Positions 1 through 9,263 of a stretch of DNA of 64,000 bases are shown here, piece by piece. Within the stretch, counting starts at the first letter, position 1. Every line of letters starts with the position of its first letter. The notes beneath the pieces were generated by a model, which searched no databases, was not told where the DNA came from, and saw only the letters and a program-made list of their open reading frames with translations. The DNA is from Rhodoferax ferrireducens (lineage in GTDB: Bacteria > Pseudomonadota > Gammaproteobacteria > Burkholderiales > Burkholderiaceae_C). Where the stretch lies: the NCBI RefSeq assembly GCF_003347515.1, contig NZ_QEII01000297.1:1-64000 (forward strand), written 5' to 3'. The position numbers and the translations under genes were made by a program.

Positions 1-2448
1 GTGCCCGCAGGCGTCACCGGTTTTGCCGTCACCGTGCCAACCCTGACCGACTCCATCAATGGTGAGCCGATCGAGACCCTGGGCCTGACCATCGGCGGCG
101 TCCAGGGCATCGGCGGCATCGTCGATATCGATCGTCCACCGGTCAACACCGTCCCCGCGGCACAGACGACGCTGGAAGACACCAACCTGGTGTTCTCGGG
201 TGCGAGAACCATTACGGTGGCCGATGTCAATGGAGGCTCGTTGACGACGACTATCTCGGTAGGCAATGGCACCCTACTGGCGGTGACCGGTGGTGGCGCC
301 ACGATCACCAATAACGGCACAAGCACGGTGACAATCAGTGGCACGGCAGCGCAGATCAATGCAGCGCTGAACGGGCTGGCTTACAGGCCGACCGCTGACT
401 ACAACGGTCCAGCAACATTGACGGTTGCGACCAGCGACGGCACAGCAACGGACACCGATACCGTGGCTATCACGGTATCGGCAGTGGTGGATATTGCGAG
501 CGACACGATCACGACGCTCGAAGACACTCCCATCACGTTTAACCCGATCACGGGCACCAACGGGGCCAGCCCAGACAATTTCGAGAATGCTGGACGTGCG
601 GTTTCCGCCATCAACGGGACAGCAATTACAGTGGGCGGCTCAGTAGTGGTGACCGGCGGCACGGTGACGCTCAACGCAGACGCGACACTGACCTACACGC
701 CGAACCTGAACTACAACGGCGCCCCAAGCTTTACTTACACCGTTTCCTCCGGTGGCGTAAGCGAGACGGCAAACATCAATGTCACCGTGGCTGCTCGTGT
801 CGGTCTGAGCGTGCAGGACGTCCAACACTGGACCTTCAACGAAGGCAGTGGCACGACGACCACCAACATCTATCCGACGCCGGATCAAACTGGCACACGC
901 ACAGACGGCATCGCTGGCGGTACGAACCTCAGCCCTATCTTCACCTCCAGTGGTCACGAAGGCTCCGGCATGCAGTTCAACGGCATTTGGTCCAACACCA
1001 GTAGCACACGGGACGGAGGTTACGTAGCCTTGCCCACTTCCGTGACCAACCCGCTGCGCGGCGACGGCGCCGGGGCGGGTAGCGCGTCCCTGGTTTTCTG
1101 GATCAACACCACACAAACAGGTGGGACTATCGGATGGAACTCACCCAGCGTGATTGGCATGGAGAACAACGGTGGAACTGTCGACGTGCAATGGGGCTGG
1201 TTGAACAACACAGGGCGCATCGGATTCGGAATGGCCGACGATGCGGGCATCATGAGCACCAACCCGGTGAATGACGGCGCATGGCATAACGTGGCAATCA
1301 ACCATAACTTCCAAACCGGCGCAACCGAAGTGTGGGTAGACGGAATTCTCAACAGTACAGGCACACTCCAGGCTGGCGCAATCATGCCGAACAACTTCCT
1401 GGGCTTCGGTGTCACGGCAGACGATGGTGCAGCCACCGATCGCTACTTGAATGGCAAACTTGACGACGTGCGCATCTACAACCGCGTGCTGACATCGTCG
1501 CAAATTCAGGCCATCTATGCGGTTGAAAGTACCAACTTGGGCGCCAGCGCCGTGCTCGACAATGATGGCGGTCCTGTACGATTCACCGTCACGGCGACCG
1601 ACTATTCGCAAATCACCGTCAGCGGGGCTCCCATAGGGGCTACTTTGACCGACGGAGGCACTCACTCGACCCTCATCACAACGACGGGACAGGTGGTTGA
1701 CATCACAGGCTGGGTTCAATCGGAACTGGCGGTAACCGGTCTTGGCACGACCTCTGCCATGCTTGAGGTCACAGCCACCGGCGTAGTGGCGGGCGACTCG
1801 ACCACTCAGTACATCAACATCGTCACCGGTAGCACCGTATTTAACGGCAGCGCCGCCGCCAACACCCAGACTGGAACTGCGGCATCGGAATTCTTCTCGG
1901 GCATGGGCGGGAACGACACCATCAACGCGGGCGCCGGCGATGACCGCGTCTTTGGCGGTATTGGCAACGACACCATCAGTGGAGGCACCGGCAAAGACGT
2001 CATCGTCGGTGGCGTGGGTAACGACACCATGACGGGCGGCATCGTCGGCACCGCCGATTCTGATTCAGACGTATTCATCTGGTCTCTTGGCGACGCGGGA
2101 ACTACGGCTACACCTGCCGTCGACACCCTTAATTTATTCACCACAGGCACTGCAGCCTCAGGCGGTGATGTGCTTAATTTAAAGGATTTGTTGACCGGCG
2201 AAGCAAACAACGGGACAAGCCTGGACAACTACCTGCACTTCAACTTCGCCGGCGGCAACACAACGCTGTATGTAAGTACTACGGGTGCATTTGGTGACAA
2301 CAACCTGGTTGCGACCAACCCAGCAACAGTGACCAATAATGATGTCCAACAAATCGTGTTTACCGGTGTAAACCTTACATCAGGCTTCACATCGGATTCA
2401 CAGGTCATCAATGACCTGATCAGCAAAGGGAAGCTGATTACGGACTGA
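1..2448 (+). CDS. RTX/LamG giant surface adhesin, C-terminal part (gene truncated by window edge)
   Basis: This is the C-terminal 815 residues of a large secreted adhesin; the frame is open at base 1, so the true start lies outside the window. Residues about 50-265 form two tandem cadherin/VCBS-like beta domains with 'EDT' and 'DYNG/NYNG' hallmarks. Residues about 267-505 look like a LamG/concanavalin-A-like lectin domain, ending in the typical 'LDDVRIYNRVLT'. Residues about 633-685 hold degenerate RTX calcium nonapeptides such as 'GGIGNDTISGG'. The last 125 residues resemble the type I secretion C-terminal signal domain. The adjacent lapD, lapG and TolC-like genes suggest a LapA-type biofilm adhesin exported by a type I system and released by LapG cleavage. 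The N-terminal retention module and LapG site are not visible here. Confidence 0.85.
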   Translation: MPAGVTGFAVTVPTLTDSINGEPIETLGLTIGGVQGIGGIVDIDRPPVNTVPAAQTTLEDTNLVFSGARTITVADVNGGSLTTTISVGNGTLLAVTGGGATITNNGTSTVTISGTAAQINAALNGLAYRPTADYNGPATLTVATSDGTATDTDTVAITVSAVVDIASDTITTLEDTPITFNPITGTNGASPDNFENAGRAVSAINGTAITVGGSVVVTGGTVTLNADATLTYTPNLNYNGAPSFTYTVSSGGVSETANINVTVAARVGLSVQDVQHWTFNEGSGTTTTNIYPTPDQTGTRTDGIAGGTNLSPIFTSSGHEGSGMQFNGIWSNTSSTRDGGYVALPTSVTNPLRGDGAGAGSASLVFWINTTQTGGTIGWNSPSVIGMENNGGTVDVQWGWLNNTGRIGFGMADDAGIMSTNPVNDGAWHNVAINHNFQTGATEVWVDGILNSTGTLQAGAIMPNNFLGFGVTADDGAATDRYLNGKLDDVRIYNRVLTSSQIQAIYAVESTNLGASAVLDNDGGPVRFTVTATDYSQITVSGAPIGATLTDGGTHSTLITTTGQVVDITGWVQSELAVTGLGTTSAMLEVTATGVVAGDSTTQYINIVTGSTVFNGSAAANTQTGTAASEFFSGMGGNDTINAGAGDDRVFGGIGNDTISGGTGKDVIVGGVGNDTMTGGIVGTADSDSDVFIWSLGDAGTTATPAVDTLNLFTTGTAASGGDVLNLKDLLTGEANNGTSLDNYLHFNFAGGNTTLYVSTTGAFGDNNLVATNPATVTNNDVQQIVFTGVNLTSGFTSDSQVINDLISKGKLITD

Positions 2449-2474
2449 TGTATCGCTAAGTCATGCGCTCCAAG

Positions 2475-2506
2475 GAGTGGCCTGCTTGTGCAGGCCACTC
2501 TTTTTT
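2475..2506 (+). terminator. Rho-independent terminator of the adhesin gene
   Basis: A perfect 11-bp stem (GAGTGGCCTGC at 2475-2485 pairing with 2490-2500) with a TTGT loop is followed directly by six T's. It sits 26 bases after the adhesin stop codon. The T-tract overlaps the stop codon of the convergent lapD gene, so the two genes are packed tail to tail around one hairpin. Confidence 0.9.
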
Positions 2507-4433
2507 AATCGGCTATGTCGCGAATAGCGGGGCCGGTTGCACCATCAAAACCCAAGACCTTTAGCGCTTCACGTTCTGCCAGGGTTGCCACGCCTTCAGC
2601 AATCACCTGCAGACCAATATTGTGGGCAATGCTGCACAGTCCTTTAAGGAATGCCTGGTTGCCGGCATTGCTATCGACGCCTCGAATGAAACTTGAATCC
2701 ACCTTCAGATAGTCCAAGCCCAGATCATGCAGCAATCCAATCTGGTCGAAGTGATATCCAAAATGTTCAAGGCCCACGCGGCAACCAAAGACTTTAAGTT
2801 GACGACACAAATTACGAAAAACGCCGAGATGCTTCAATGCCCCGGTTTCAGCCACCTCTATCCACAGGCGAGGCGTCTCATTTCGTTGCGAACCCAGCAA
2901 TTGCAAAAGTCTTGGGAGAAATTCTGGATCGGCCATCGAACTGCCAGAAAGATTGATGGCCAGGCCAACCAGTTCCGGATGTGCGTGCAACTCCTGAAGC
3001 CCCAGAGAAACAGCGACCAAATCAAGTTCGGGTGTCAGCCTGAGGCGCTCCGCAACAGGCAGAAAACGGCTCGCAGGCAACCAGTCGCCTTTTCCATCAA
3101 ACATCAATCGGAGCGGACATTCACGGTGCATCAGTCCACCTGTTAGCCCTGCGACGGGAAAGGAAACAAGGCGCACCCAACGCTCGTCAAGCGCCTGACG
3201 GATCATTGTTGACCATTGCTGGGCCGTCAGAGGGAGCTGATCATCCTCGACCTGCACCTCGCAAACAGCATTAACCCCACCCGCTTGAGCACTGGCCAAA
3301 GCCCCGTCAACACGGGCAAGAAGGGTTCCGAGCTCCATCCCGTGGCCAAATTGTCCAACGCCGATCCACGCGGATGCATCATTTTGAACAAAGGGAGCAG
3401 CGACCTCGATCAGGTCTTTCAACAAGGCTTCGGAGATGGTCAGGCCATGCTCCTCGCCCGGAAGCATCACAGCAAAATCAGCGCCATTGAGCCGCCCACC
3501 CAGGCCCCCGCTGTACCCGGCAGTCCATCGACGGATGGTTTCAGCCGTACGCACCAAGAAGTCATCTGTGGCAGCCCGACCCAGGCGATGGTTGACGCCA
3601 GTCAGGTCAGCAAGGCGAACCAGAAGAAGTGCCCCCCCTGAAGCGTCTTCTGCATCCTCGACATCAAGTGATTGTTGCAATCGGGCCATGAAATGACTTC
3701 GATTGGCCAACCCGGTCAATGCATCGCAATTGGCCTCGCGGCGCATCACCTCCAGCCTTGCCGCCTCCTCGTCAAACATGGACTTCAATCTGCTGACTGT
3801 CGCGTTCATGGCCACCGCCAGTTGCCGAAGCTCCGGCACTTCCGGCTCCTCAATCGTGACGAAGCGCCTCTGGCTGATCGCGTTGGCTTGCCCAATGACG
3901 GCATCCAGAGGACGACGCAAACGACGCAACACCAGCGAGCCAAGATAGCCCCCGACGAGCCCGGCCAAGGTCAGGGCCATGACCATTTCATACGCACTCT
4001 TCCAAAGTGCACCGTAAGCAAAACGGCTGTGGCTGGCCAGCGTCACCATCCCCACCTGCTTCCAGCCATTGCTGATCTGGGCCTGACCAGACTCAGCCTT
4101 GATCGGCAGCATCCGTGCAAACCAGTCGGGCGCATCCGTCGCCCCCGCGGGTGCAACTCTCTCGACCACGACTTTACCTACAGGATCGGTCACACGAATC
4201 CACTCATAATGCCCGCCGTCAAACAACGAGGCAACAGCCAGCTCGACCATCGTGACATCCGGGTTGCTCAGACTAAGGGACAGCGCCAGCGCCGTGGCGT
4301 TGTCTGTGTTCTTGATGGAAAGCTGGGATTCAAGATAGCTGCGAGCACTCACAAGCGACGCGAGCAGCCCCCCACCCAGCGCCAGCAACATGCTGGTAAT
4401 GATGGCAAGCCAAAGCTGACGATACATCGACAT
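2505..4433 (-). CDS. lapD: LapD-like inner-membrane cyclic di-GMP receptor (degenerate GGDEF-EAL)
   Basis: Two membrane helices (about residues 8-28 and 147-168) bracket a periplasmic domain. A HAMP segment and then GGDEF- and EAL-like domains follow, 642 residues in all, the LapD layout. Both signalling domains look inactive as enzymes: the GGDEF motif is 'LNGADF', and the EAL motif reads 'ECPLRL' with 'LEHFG' in place of DDFG. This fits a c-di-GMP receptor rather than a cyclase or phosphodiesterase. The periplasmic loop 'SNGWKQVG' carries Trp124, at nearly the position of the Trp that LapD uses to hold LapG. I chose ATG 4433 because AGGA lies 8 bases upstream; an in-frame TTG at 4448 has no such site. 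The gene follows lapG by 25 bases, probably co-transcribed. Expected role: at high c-di-GMP it sequesters LapG and keeps the adhesin on the cell. Confidence 0.88.
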   Translation of the reverse strand: MSMYRQLWLAIITSMLLALGGGLLASLVSARSYLESQLSIKNTDNATALALSLSLSNPDVTMVELAVASLFDGGHYEWIRVTDPVGKVVVERVAPAGATDAPDWFARMLPIKAESGQAQISNGWKQVGMVTLASHSRFAYGALWKSAYEMVMALTLAGLVGGYLGSLVLRRLRRPLDAVIGQANAISQRRFVTIEEPEVPELRQLAVAMNATVSRLKSMFDEEAARLEVMRREANCDALTGLANRSHFMARLQQSLDVEDAEDASGGALLLVRLADLTGVNHRLGRAATDDFLVRTAETIRRWTAGYSGGLGGRLNGADFAVMLPGEEHGLTISEALLKDLIEVAAPFVQNDASAWIGVGQFGHGMELGTLLARVDGALASAQAGGVNAVCEVQVEDDQLPLTAQQWSTMIRQALDERWVRLVSFPVAGLTGGLMHRECPLRLMFDGKGDWLPASRFLPVAERLRLTPELDLVAVSLGLQELHAHPELVGLAINLSGSSMADPEFLPRLLQLLGSQRNETPRLWIEVAETGALKHLGVFRNLCRQLKVFGCRVGLEHFGYHFDQIGLLHDLGLDYLKVDSSFIRGVDSNAGNQAFLKGLCSIAHNIGLQVIAEGVATLAEREALKVLGFDGATGPAIRDIAD

Positions 4434-4458
4434 GGTGTTAATCCTCAATCAAACATCT

Positions 4459-5121
4459 TCATTCAAATCCTTCAGCGCGAGCGCGCTTCAACAGATCTTC
4501 CCAACGTGACAAACGACCGATGCCACCTATCTTCACATCACCTTTGCCAGGCGCACCCGTGAACACGCCTTCATTGTTAAAGCTGAAAACGGGTGAGAGA
4601 TCAGGCCGACGGGATGCTGGCCGTATCTCGCTGATCAGATTGTCCAGTACCAGAGGCTCGGCATCCGGTTGCGCGTAGTACGCCAACACCATATGGGCCT
4701 GGGCGGACGCCACGTCCCCCGTGCCGGTCCGCGCGCGGACATAAACCAGGCGAAGTTTTTCGGGCGCCACGCCCACAAGGCGAAGCGTGAAGTACTTGGC
4801 GATCACGAAATCCTCGCAATCGCCGCGACCCAGGCCCAGCGTTTCCAATAGGGTTGCCCAGTAATCGGGTTGCCCCCAGATGACGGGGTCGTCCCCAAAC
4901 GCAATCTGTCGGTTGAAGAATTCATTAACCCGTGTCATGCGCTCAACATCGGTTCCGCCTCCGCCTGCCGCGACCAAACTACGCCAACTCTGAAATCGCT
5001 GTGCCGCCACGTTGCCGCCGCGCTGGACGACCACCTCAAGCATCCGGTCAAAATCTGGCGCGGAATAGGACCACGATCCAAGCAGCAAGGCCAGCACAGT
5101 TCCCAGCAGCCATGACCTCAC
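4459..5121 (-). CDS. lapG: LapG-like periplasmic cysteine protease for adhesin release
   Basis: A bacterial transglutaminase-like cysteine protease (BTLCP/DUF920 family). The triad is visible: Cys102 in 'GRGDCEDF', His143 in 'AQAHMVLAY' and Asp160 in 'LVLDN'; the 17-residue His-Asp gap matches Pseudomonas LapG. From GTG 5121 the protein is 220 residues and opens with a clean signal sequence (MRSWLLGTVLALLLGSWS). A GGGGGC stretch sits just upstream. The frame extends to a TTG at 5190, which would bury the signal peptide behind 23 residues and has no ribosome site, so I prefer GTG 5121. In the family, LapG cleaves the N-terminal region of LapA-type adhesins when LapD is not bound to c-di-GMP. 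The adhesin end, lapD and a TolC-like channel are immediate neighbours. Confidence 0.87.
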   Translation of the reverse strand: MRSWLLGTVLALLLGSWSYSAPDFDRMLEVVVQRGGNVAAQRFQSWRSLVAAGGGGTDVERMTRVNEFFNRQIAFGDDPVIWGQPDYWATLLETLGLGRGDCEDFVIAKYFTLRLVGVAPEKLRLVYVRARTGTGDVASAQAHMVLAYYAQPDAEPLVLDNLISEIRPASRRPDLSPVFSFNNEGVFTGAPGKGDVKIGGIGRLSRWEDLLKRARAEGFE

Positions 5122-5366
5122 CCGGCCCCCGATGATCCCTACCGCAAGTCCTCGCCGAAAAAGGTGACCACTCAAAAGGCTTTCGTCCAATCAATCGTAA
5201 AAAATATGCAAAAAGGGGAATACCGTGGAGAAAGTCGCTGATTTACAGAGACATATTGTTACGTGTCACTCTATACTTCTTGCGATTAGCCCCTTGACAG
5301 ACTGGTACTACACGCCAATCACAGCATGTAACTCCATGGGCATTGATAAATATCCATTGGACCAAC

Positions 5367-7199
5367 ATGATCTTAAAGCCATATCTACTCGCATTTGCCG
5401 CCGTTGGGCTGACTTTTGGGCAGGCCTCGGCACAGGCCCCCGGCACACTCAAAGACGCCGTCGAACGGGCCGTTTTGCAGAACCCAGAGGTAAAACTCAA
5501 GTATCAAAACCTGGAAGCGGCCCGAGGTGAACAGGATGCGGCCAAGGGAGGCTGGCGTCCCCGCGTCGATGTGGAAGTGAGCACCGGTCGACAGAGCACA
5601 CTGACCCCAGCTTTGTCGTCCTCTCTCTCCTACACAGGATCCACTGCCTCTATTCAGCTGCGCCAAACCCTGTTTGACGGGTACGCAACCGCCAGCGATG
5701 TTCGTCGGCTCGGCCACAACCGGCAGGTCGCCTACTATGAACTGCTCAGTGCGAGTGATCGGCTCGCGCTTGAAGCGGCCCAGGCCTATCTGGATGTTCA
5801 GCGCTATCGCGAAACGCTGGCGTTGGCACGGGACAACTACGCCACCCATGCGGATGTTCATCAAAAGATCGGTAGCCGTGTTTCAGCAGGCGTGGGCCGT
5901 CGCGTGGATCTGGAGCAGGCTTCAGGCCGCATGGCCCTGGCCGAGTCCAATTGGTTGACGGAAGCCAGTAACTTGCATGACGTATCGGCCAGGTACCAAC
6001 GATTGACCGGCGAAATCCCGGCCCTGGACCTGGCTCCCGGCCCCTCCCTGGATAAATTTTTGCCCGCTCGCACCCATTTATTGGCCGACTCCATTGCGAA
6101 CAACCCGGATTTTCTGGCGTCTGTCTCCACCATCCGTGCATTTCGGGCCGATGCCGATTTACGCCGTGCAGCCAACTGGCCCACACTGGAGCTGCGCGCC
6201 CGCCAAAGCCTGGAGCGTAATCAAAGCGGCATTGCTGGCGACTACCGTGACAGTGCACTGCAACTGGTTCTGAATTACAACCTGTACCGAGGCGGGGCGG
6301 ACAGCGCGCGGATTAACCAGTATGTGGCGAAACTCAATGCCGCTTACGAACTGCGGGACAAAGCCTGCCGGGATATTCGACAAACCAGCCAAATTGCCTA
6401 CAACGACATTGGACGTCTGGAACAGCAGATTACTTTTCTTGCACAACACGAATTGTCGACGTCCAAAGCGCGGGAAGCCTACCGCCAGCAGTTTGACATT
6501 GGCCAGCGTTCACTGCTGGACTTGCTGGACACAGAAAACGAGCTGTTCCAGGCACGCATTGCACTGACCAAAGCCGAGTACGACCTTCGTTTGGCAAAAA
6601 TCAGGGTCCTCGCCACCTCTGGCACCTTGTTGAATGCCTTGGAGCTTCGCCCTATCGACAACGAAGCCCCGCCGGCACCCGGCGGCAATGACAACGATGA
6701 CGATCTCATGCGCTGCAGCACCGAGCTACCCGCCATGACCGTGCTCGACAAGGCAAGCCTCCCCAAGGTTGAAGTGGCGCAAGCCATTGTTTTGCCCCCC
6801 GCCCCGCGCGTTACGCCGGCCACTCCCACGCCAACAACCATGGGAGACTGCAAAAAAGTCCCTCAAGCCGTTGATGGATGGGTGGACGCGTGGAATCGCA
6901 AGGACGTCAATGCCTACTTGGGCGCCTACAGCAACAAATTTATTCCCGCCAAGGGCATGAGCCATGCCGCCTGGGCGGACTTGCGAAAGAAACGAATCAG
7001 CAAGCAAGGCGACTTCAAGGCCGTTCTCGGGAATGTTCGACAACTTCGTTGTGAAGCCAATGCAGCCGAAGTCGCATTTACACAAACATACGGCTCGGTC
7101 GACTACAAGGATGTTGTTGAAAAAACACTTTCGCTTGAGTTCACCAACGGCGCCTGGCGCATCACCCGCGAAACGGTCACCCAGGGCAAGACGTATTGA
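5367..7199 (+). CDS. TolC-family outer-membrane channel fused to a C-terminal NTF2-like domain (LapE-like)
   Basis: Residues 1-24 are a signal peptide ending 'GQASA'. Residues about 26-430 are a TolC/OEP protein (two outer-membrane-factor repeats, with 'DAVERAVLQNPEVKLKY' and 'GQRSLLDLLDTENELFQAR'). A Pro/Ala-rich linker and then about 110 extra residues (494-606) follow. They look like an NTF2/SnoaL-type domain: 'VDGWVDAWNRKDVNAYLGAY' and 'WRITRETVTQ' are typical of Cds6-like periplasmic modules. Total length is 610 versus about 450 for ordinary TolC. I chose ATG 5367 because it starts directly at the signal peptide; a TTG lies 24 bases upstream. It is divergent from lapG, and the family pattern suggests it is the outer-membrane exit of the adhesin's type I secretion system. 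The fusion domain's role is unknown; it should face the periplasm. Confidence 0.82.
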   Translation: MILKPYLLAFAAVGLTFGQASAQAPGTLKDAVERAVLQNPEVKLKYQNLEAARGEQDAAKGGWRPRVDVEVSTGRQSTLTPALSSSLSYTGSTASIQLRQTLFDGYATASDVRRLGHNRQVAYYELLSASDRLALEAAQAYLDVQRYRETLALARDNYATHADVHQKIGSRVSAGVGRRVDLEQASGRMALAESNWLTEASNLHDVSARYQRLTGEIPALDLAPGPSLDKFLPARTHLLADSIANNPDFLASVSTIRAFRADADLRRAANWPTLELRARQSLERNQSGIAGDYRDSALQLVLNYNLYRGGADSARINQYVAKLNAAYELRDKACRDIRQTSQIAYNDIGRLEQQITFLAQHELSTSKAREAYRQQFDIGQRSLLDLLDTENELFQARIALTKAEYDLRLAKIRVLATSGTLLNALELRPIDNEAPPAPGGNDNDDDLMRCSTELPAMTVLDKASLPKVEVAQAIVLPPAPRVTPATPTPTTMGDCKKVPQAVDGWVDAWNRKDVNAYLGAYSNKFIPAKGMSHAAWADLRKKRISKQGDFKAVLGNVRQLRCEANAAEVAFTQTYGSVDYKDVVEKTLSLEFTNGAWRITRETVTQGKTY

Positions 7200-7226
7200 C
7201 CAAGACCAAACCTGGGTTTTCCCCGT

Positions 7227-7263
7227 AAAAAAGCCCGCAACGTTGGACGTTGCGGGCTTTTTT
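7227..7263. terminator. Bidirectional rho-independent terminator
   Basis: An A-run, the perfect stem GCCCGCAACG / CGTTGCGGGC with loop TTGGA, and a T-run of six lie between the TolC-like gene and the convergent ssb gene. Because A's precede and T's follow the stem, it can stop transcription from both sides. Confidence 0.92.
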
Positions 7264-7341
7264 ACCGATGTACACACAAAAATGAAGGGCCTCAGCACTG
7301 AGGCTGCGACCCTTTATTTAAGAATCCTGGGTAACCTGCTC

Positions 7342-7839
7342 TCAGAACGGGATGTCGTCATCCATATCGTCAAAACCACTCGAAGGCTTGGCCTGCGCCG
7401 GCGCCTGACGTTGCGCCGGGGCTGCCGCTGCAGGCCGTGACGCCGGTGCGGGGCGCGAATAACCGCCGTTAGAGCTTCCATCATCGCCAGACGGTTCGCC
7501 CATGCCCTCACGGCCACCCAGCATCTGCATTTCATTGGCGATGATGTCGGTCGCGTACTTCTCGACACCATCCTTGTCAGTGTACTTGCGCGTCTTGATG
7601 CGGCCTTCCACGTACACGGGACGGCCCTTCTTCAGATACTGACCGACGATCTCAGCCAGCTTGCCGAAGAAGGTCACGCGGTGCCATTCGGTCTCCTCGA
7701 CCATCTCGCCGGTCTTTCCCTTGTACTTGCTGCTGGTGGCAATCGTGATATTGGCCACCGGCTCACCGCTGGGCAGGTAACGGATTTCGGGGTCGCGCCC
7801 CAGATTGCCGACCAGAATGACTTTGTTAACAGATGCCAT
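7342..7839 (-). CDS. ssb: Single-stranded DNA-binding protein
   Basis: 165 residues. An N-terminal OB fold (about 1-110) opens with the hallmark '[18 protein letters not shown]' and contains '[14 protein letters not shown]'. A Gly/Pro/Ala/Gln-rich flexible linker and the acidic tip 'DDDIPF' follow; the tip is the docking peptide for replication and repair partners. Length and layout match standard bacterial SSB, which coats single-stranded DNA as a tetramer. The MFS gene lies upstream in the same direction and uvrA is divergent beyond it, an arrangement I know from other Burkholderiales. Confidence 0.98.
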   Translation of the reverse strand: MASVNKVILVGNLGRDPEIRYLPSGEPVANITIATSSKYKGKTGEMVEETEWHRVTFFGKLAEIVGQYLKKGRPVYVEGRIKTRKYTDKDGVEKYATDIIANEMQMLGGREGMGEPSGDDGSSNGGYSRPAPASRPAAAAPAQRQAPAQAKPSSGFDDMDDDIPF

Positions 7840-7912
7840 GGTTTTTCCTTACTCTTAATCAGTTGAGGACAGCGCGGGAAGTCTGTCCGGCAATTTACGC
7901 CAATTTGATTGA

Positions 7913-9181
7913 TTATCCCGCCTTTGCTGCCAGCGCTGACGCGCCAGCCAGCGGAGCCCGCATGGGCCAGGCCACGAGCAGCCACAGCAACATAACGCCG
8001 GTACAGACCGCGAACAGGCCCTGCGCGCCCAAGTGCTTGACCAGCCAGCCGCCCATCGCGCCACCCACAAAAAAGCCCAGCGACTGCAGCGTGTTGTAAA
8101 CCCCCATGGCCGCGCCGCGGGCATGAGCCGGCGCCACGCGCGACGCCATGCTCGGCTGACTGGCTTCCAGCACATTAAAGCCGCAGAAAAACACAAACAG
8201 CAGGCCCGCTAACGCGCCAACGCTCGGTTCGCCCGAAGCCACCACCCAAAAACCCGCCTGCACGAGCGCGATCAGACCGACGGCTGACAAAAATACCGCT
8301 CGCAGGTAGCCCCGCTTCTCCAGTGGGAACAAACTGGCGCCCATCACAAAAAATGACGCCAGCACAGCGGGCAGATAAACCCACCAGTGGTGCTCACGCG
8401 AAAGGCCAGCCTGCACCAGCAGGGCCGGCACGGCCATCCACATGGCCAGCTGCACCGCGTGCAGCACAAACACGCCAAAATTCAGGCGCAGCAAGGCGGG
8501 CAATCGCAAGACGTCCATCACACGGCCACGCGGCAGGTTTTTATGCTGCAGTGGCTCGGGCGGCACCCACCAGATCACCACGGCAACGCCCGCCAGCGCC
8601 AAGCCACCGGTCATGGCAAACAAGCCGGCAAGTCCGGTATGGGCCACCAACAAAGGGGCCACGACCAAGGAGAGCGCAAACATCAGCCCGATGCTGGCAC
8701 CCACCAGCGCCATGGATTTGGTGCGCACCTCGTCGCGGGTTTGATCCGCCAGCAAAGCCGTCACCGCCGCCGAGATGGCGCCTGCGCCCTGCACGGCACG
8801 GCCGATGGCCAGCCAGGTCAGGCTGGGCGCCAGGGCCGCCACAAAACTGCCGACAGCGAACACCGCTAGGCCAAATACGATCACGCGTTTGCGCCCCAGC
8901 CGGTCAGACGCCAGTCCGAACGGGAATTGCAGCAGGGCCTGGGTCAGGCCATAAATACCCATGGCCAGGCCAATCAAGGCAGGATCGTCACCGCCGGGGT
9001 ACTTGCCGGCTTCAATCGCGAATACCGGCAAAATCAGGAACAGCCCCAGCATGCGCAGGGCAAAAATAGTGGCCAGTGAAAAACTGGCGCGCCGCTCGAC
9101 GGGCGTCATCACGCTGGCAACCGCGGCGCTTTTTCCAGCCAAGGGGGGATCAACTTGAGGCAAAACAGGGTTCTCCAACAC
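7913..9181 (-). CDS. MFS transporter, YajR-like drug/metabolite exporter family
   Basis: 422 residues with about 12 hydrophobic helices. The MFS signature between helices 2 and 3 is 'GLASDRLGRKRVIVFG', and the family sequence 'IGRAVQGAGAISAAVTALLAD' resembles drug:H+ antiporter motifs. The substrate cannot be read from the sequence. The start is GTG 9181; an internal ATG at 9109 (MTPVERRASFSL) sits just before the first helix and is an equally good start. It is divergent from uvrA across 82 bases and 73 bases upstream of ssb. No LexA-type box was seen in the divergent region, so SOS control of this locus is not supported. Confidence 0.9.
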   Translation of the reverse strand: MLENPVLPQVDPPLAGKSAAVASVMTPVERRASFSLATIFALRMLGLFLILPVFAIEAGKYPGGDDPALIGLAMGIYGLTQALLQFPFGLASDRLGRKRVIVFGLAVFAVGSFVAALAPSLTWLAIGRAVQGAGAISAAVTALLADQTRDEVRTKSMALVGASIGLMFALSLVVAPLLVAHTGLAGLFAMTGGLALAGVAVVIWWVPPEPLQHKNLPRGRVMDVLRLPALLRLNFGVFVLHAVQLAMWMAVPALLVQAGLSREHHWWVYLPAVLASFFVMGASLFPLEKRGYLRAVFLSAVGLIALVQAGFWVVASGEPSVGALAGLLFVFFCGFNVLEASQPSMASRVAPAHARGAAMGVYNTLQSLGFFVGGAMGGWLVKHLGAQGLFAVCTGVMLLWLLVAWPMRAPLAGASALAAKAG

Positions 9182-9263
9182 ACAATGCCGCGAACGACCA
9201 CGGCAGCTGATGGACTGAATTGTCCCCGATCTGACCCACGCCCGAACCCGCCCGCGTGCCGAC

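Noticed and set aside
5294..5322. TTGACA upstream of the TolC-like gene as a -35 box
   Set aside because: No acceptable -10 hexamer occurs 16-18 bases downstream (AATCAC at 17), so I did not list a promoter.
9182..9263. Possible SOS/LexA box upstream of uvrA
   Set aside because: No CTG-N10-CAG-like sequence was found in the divergent gap.
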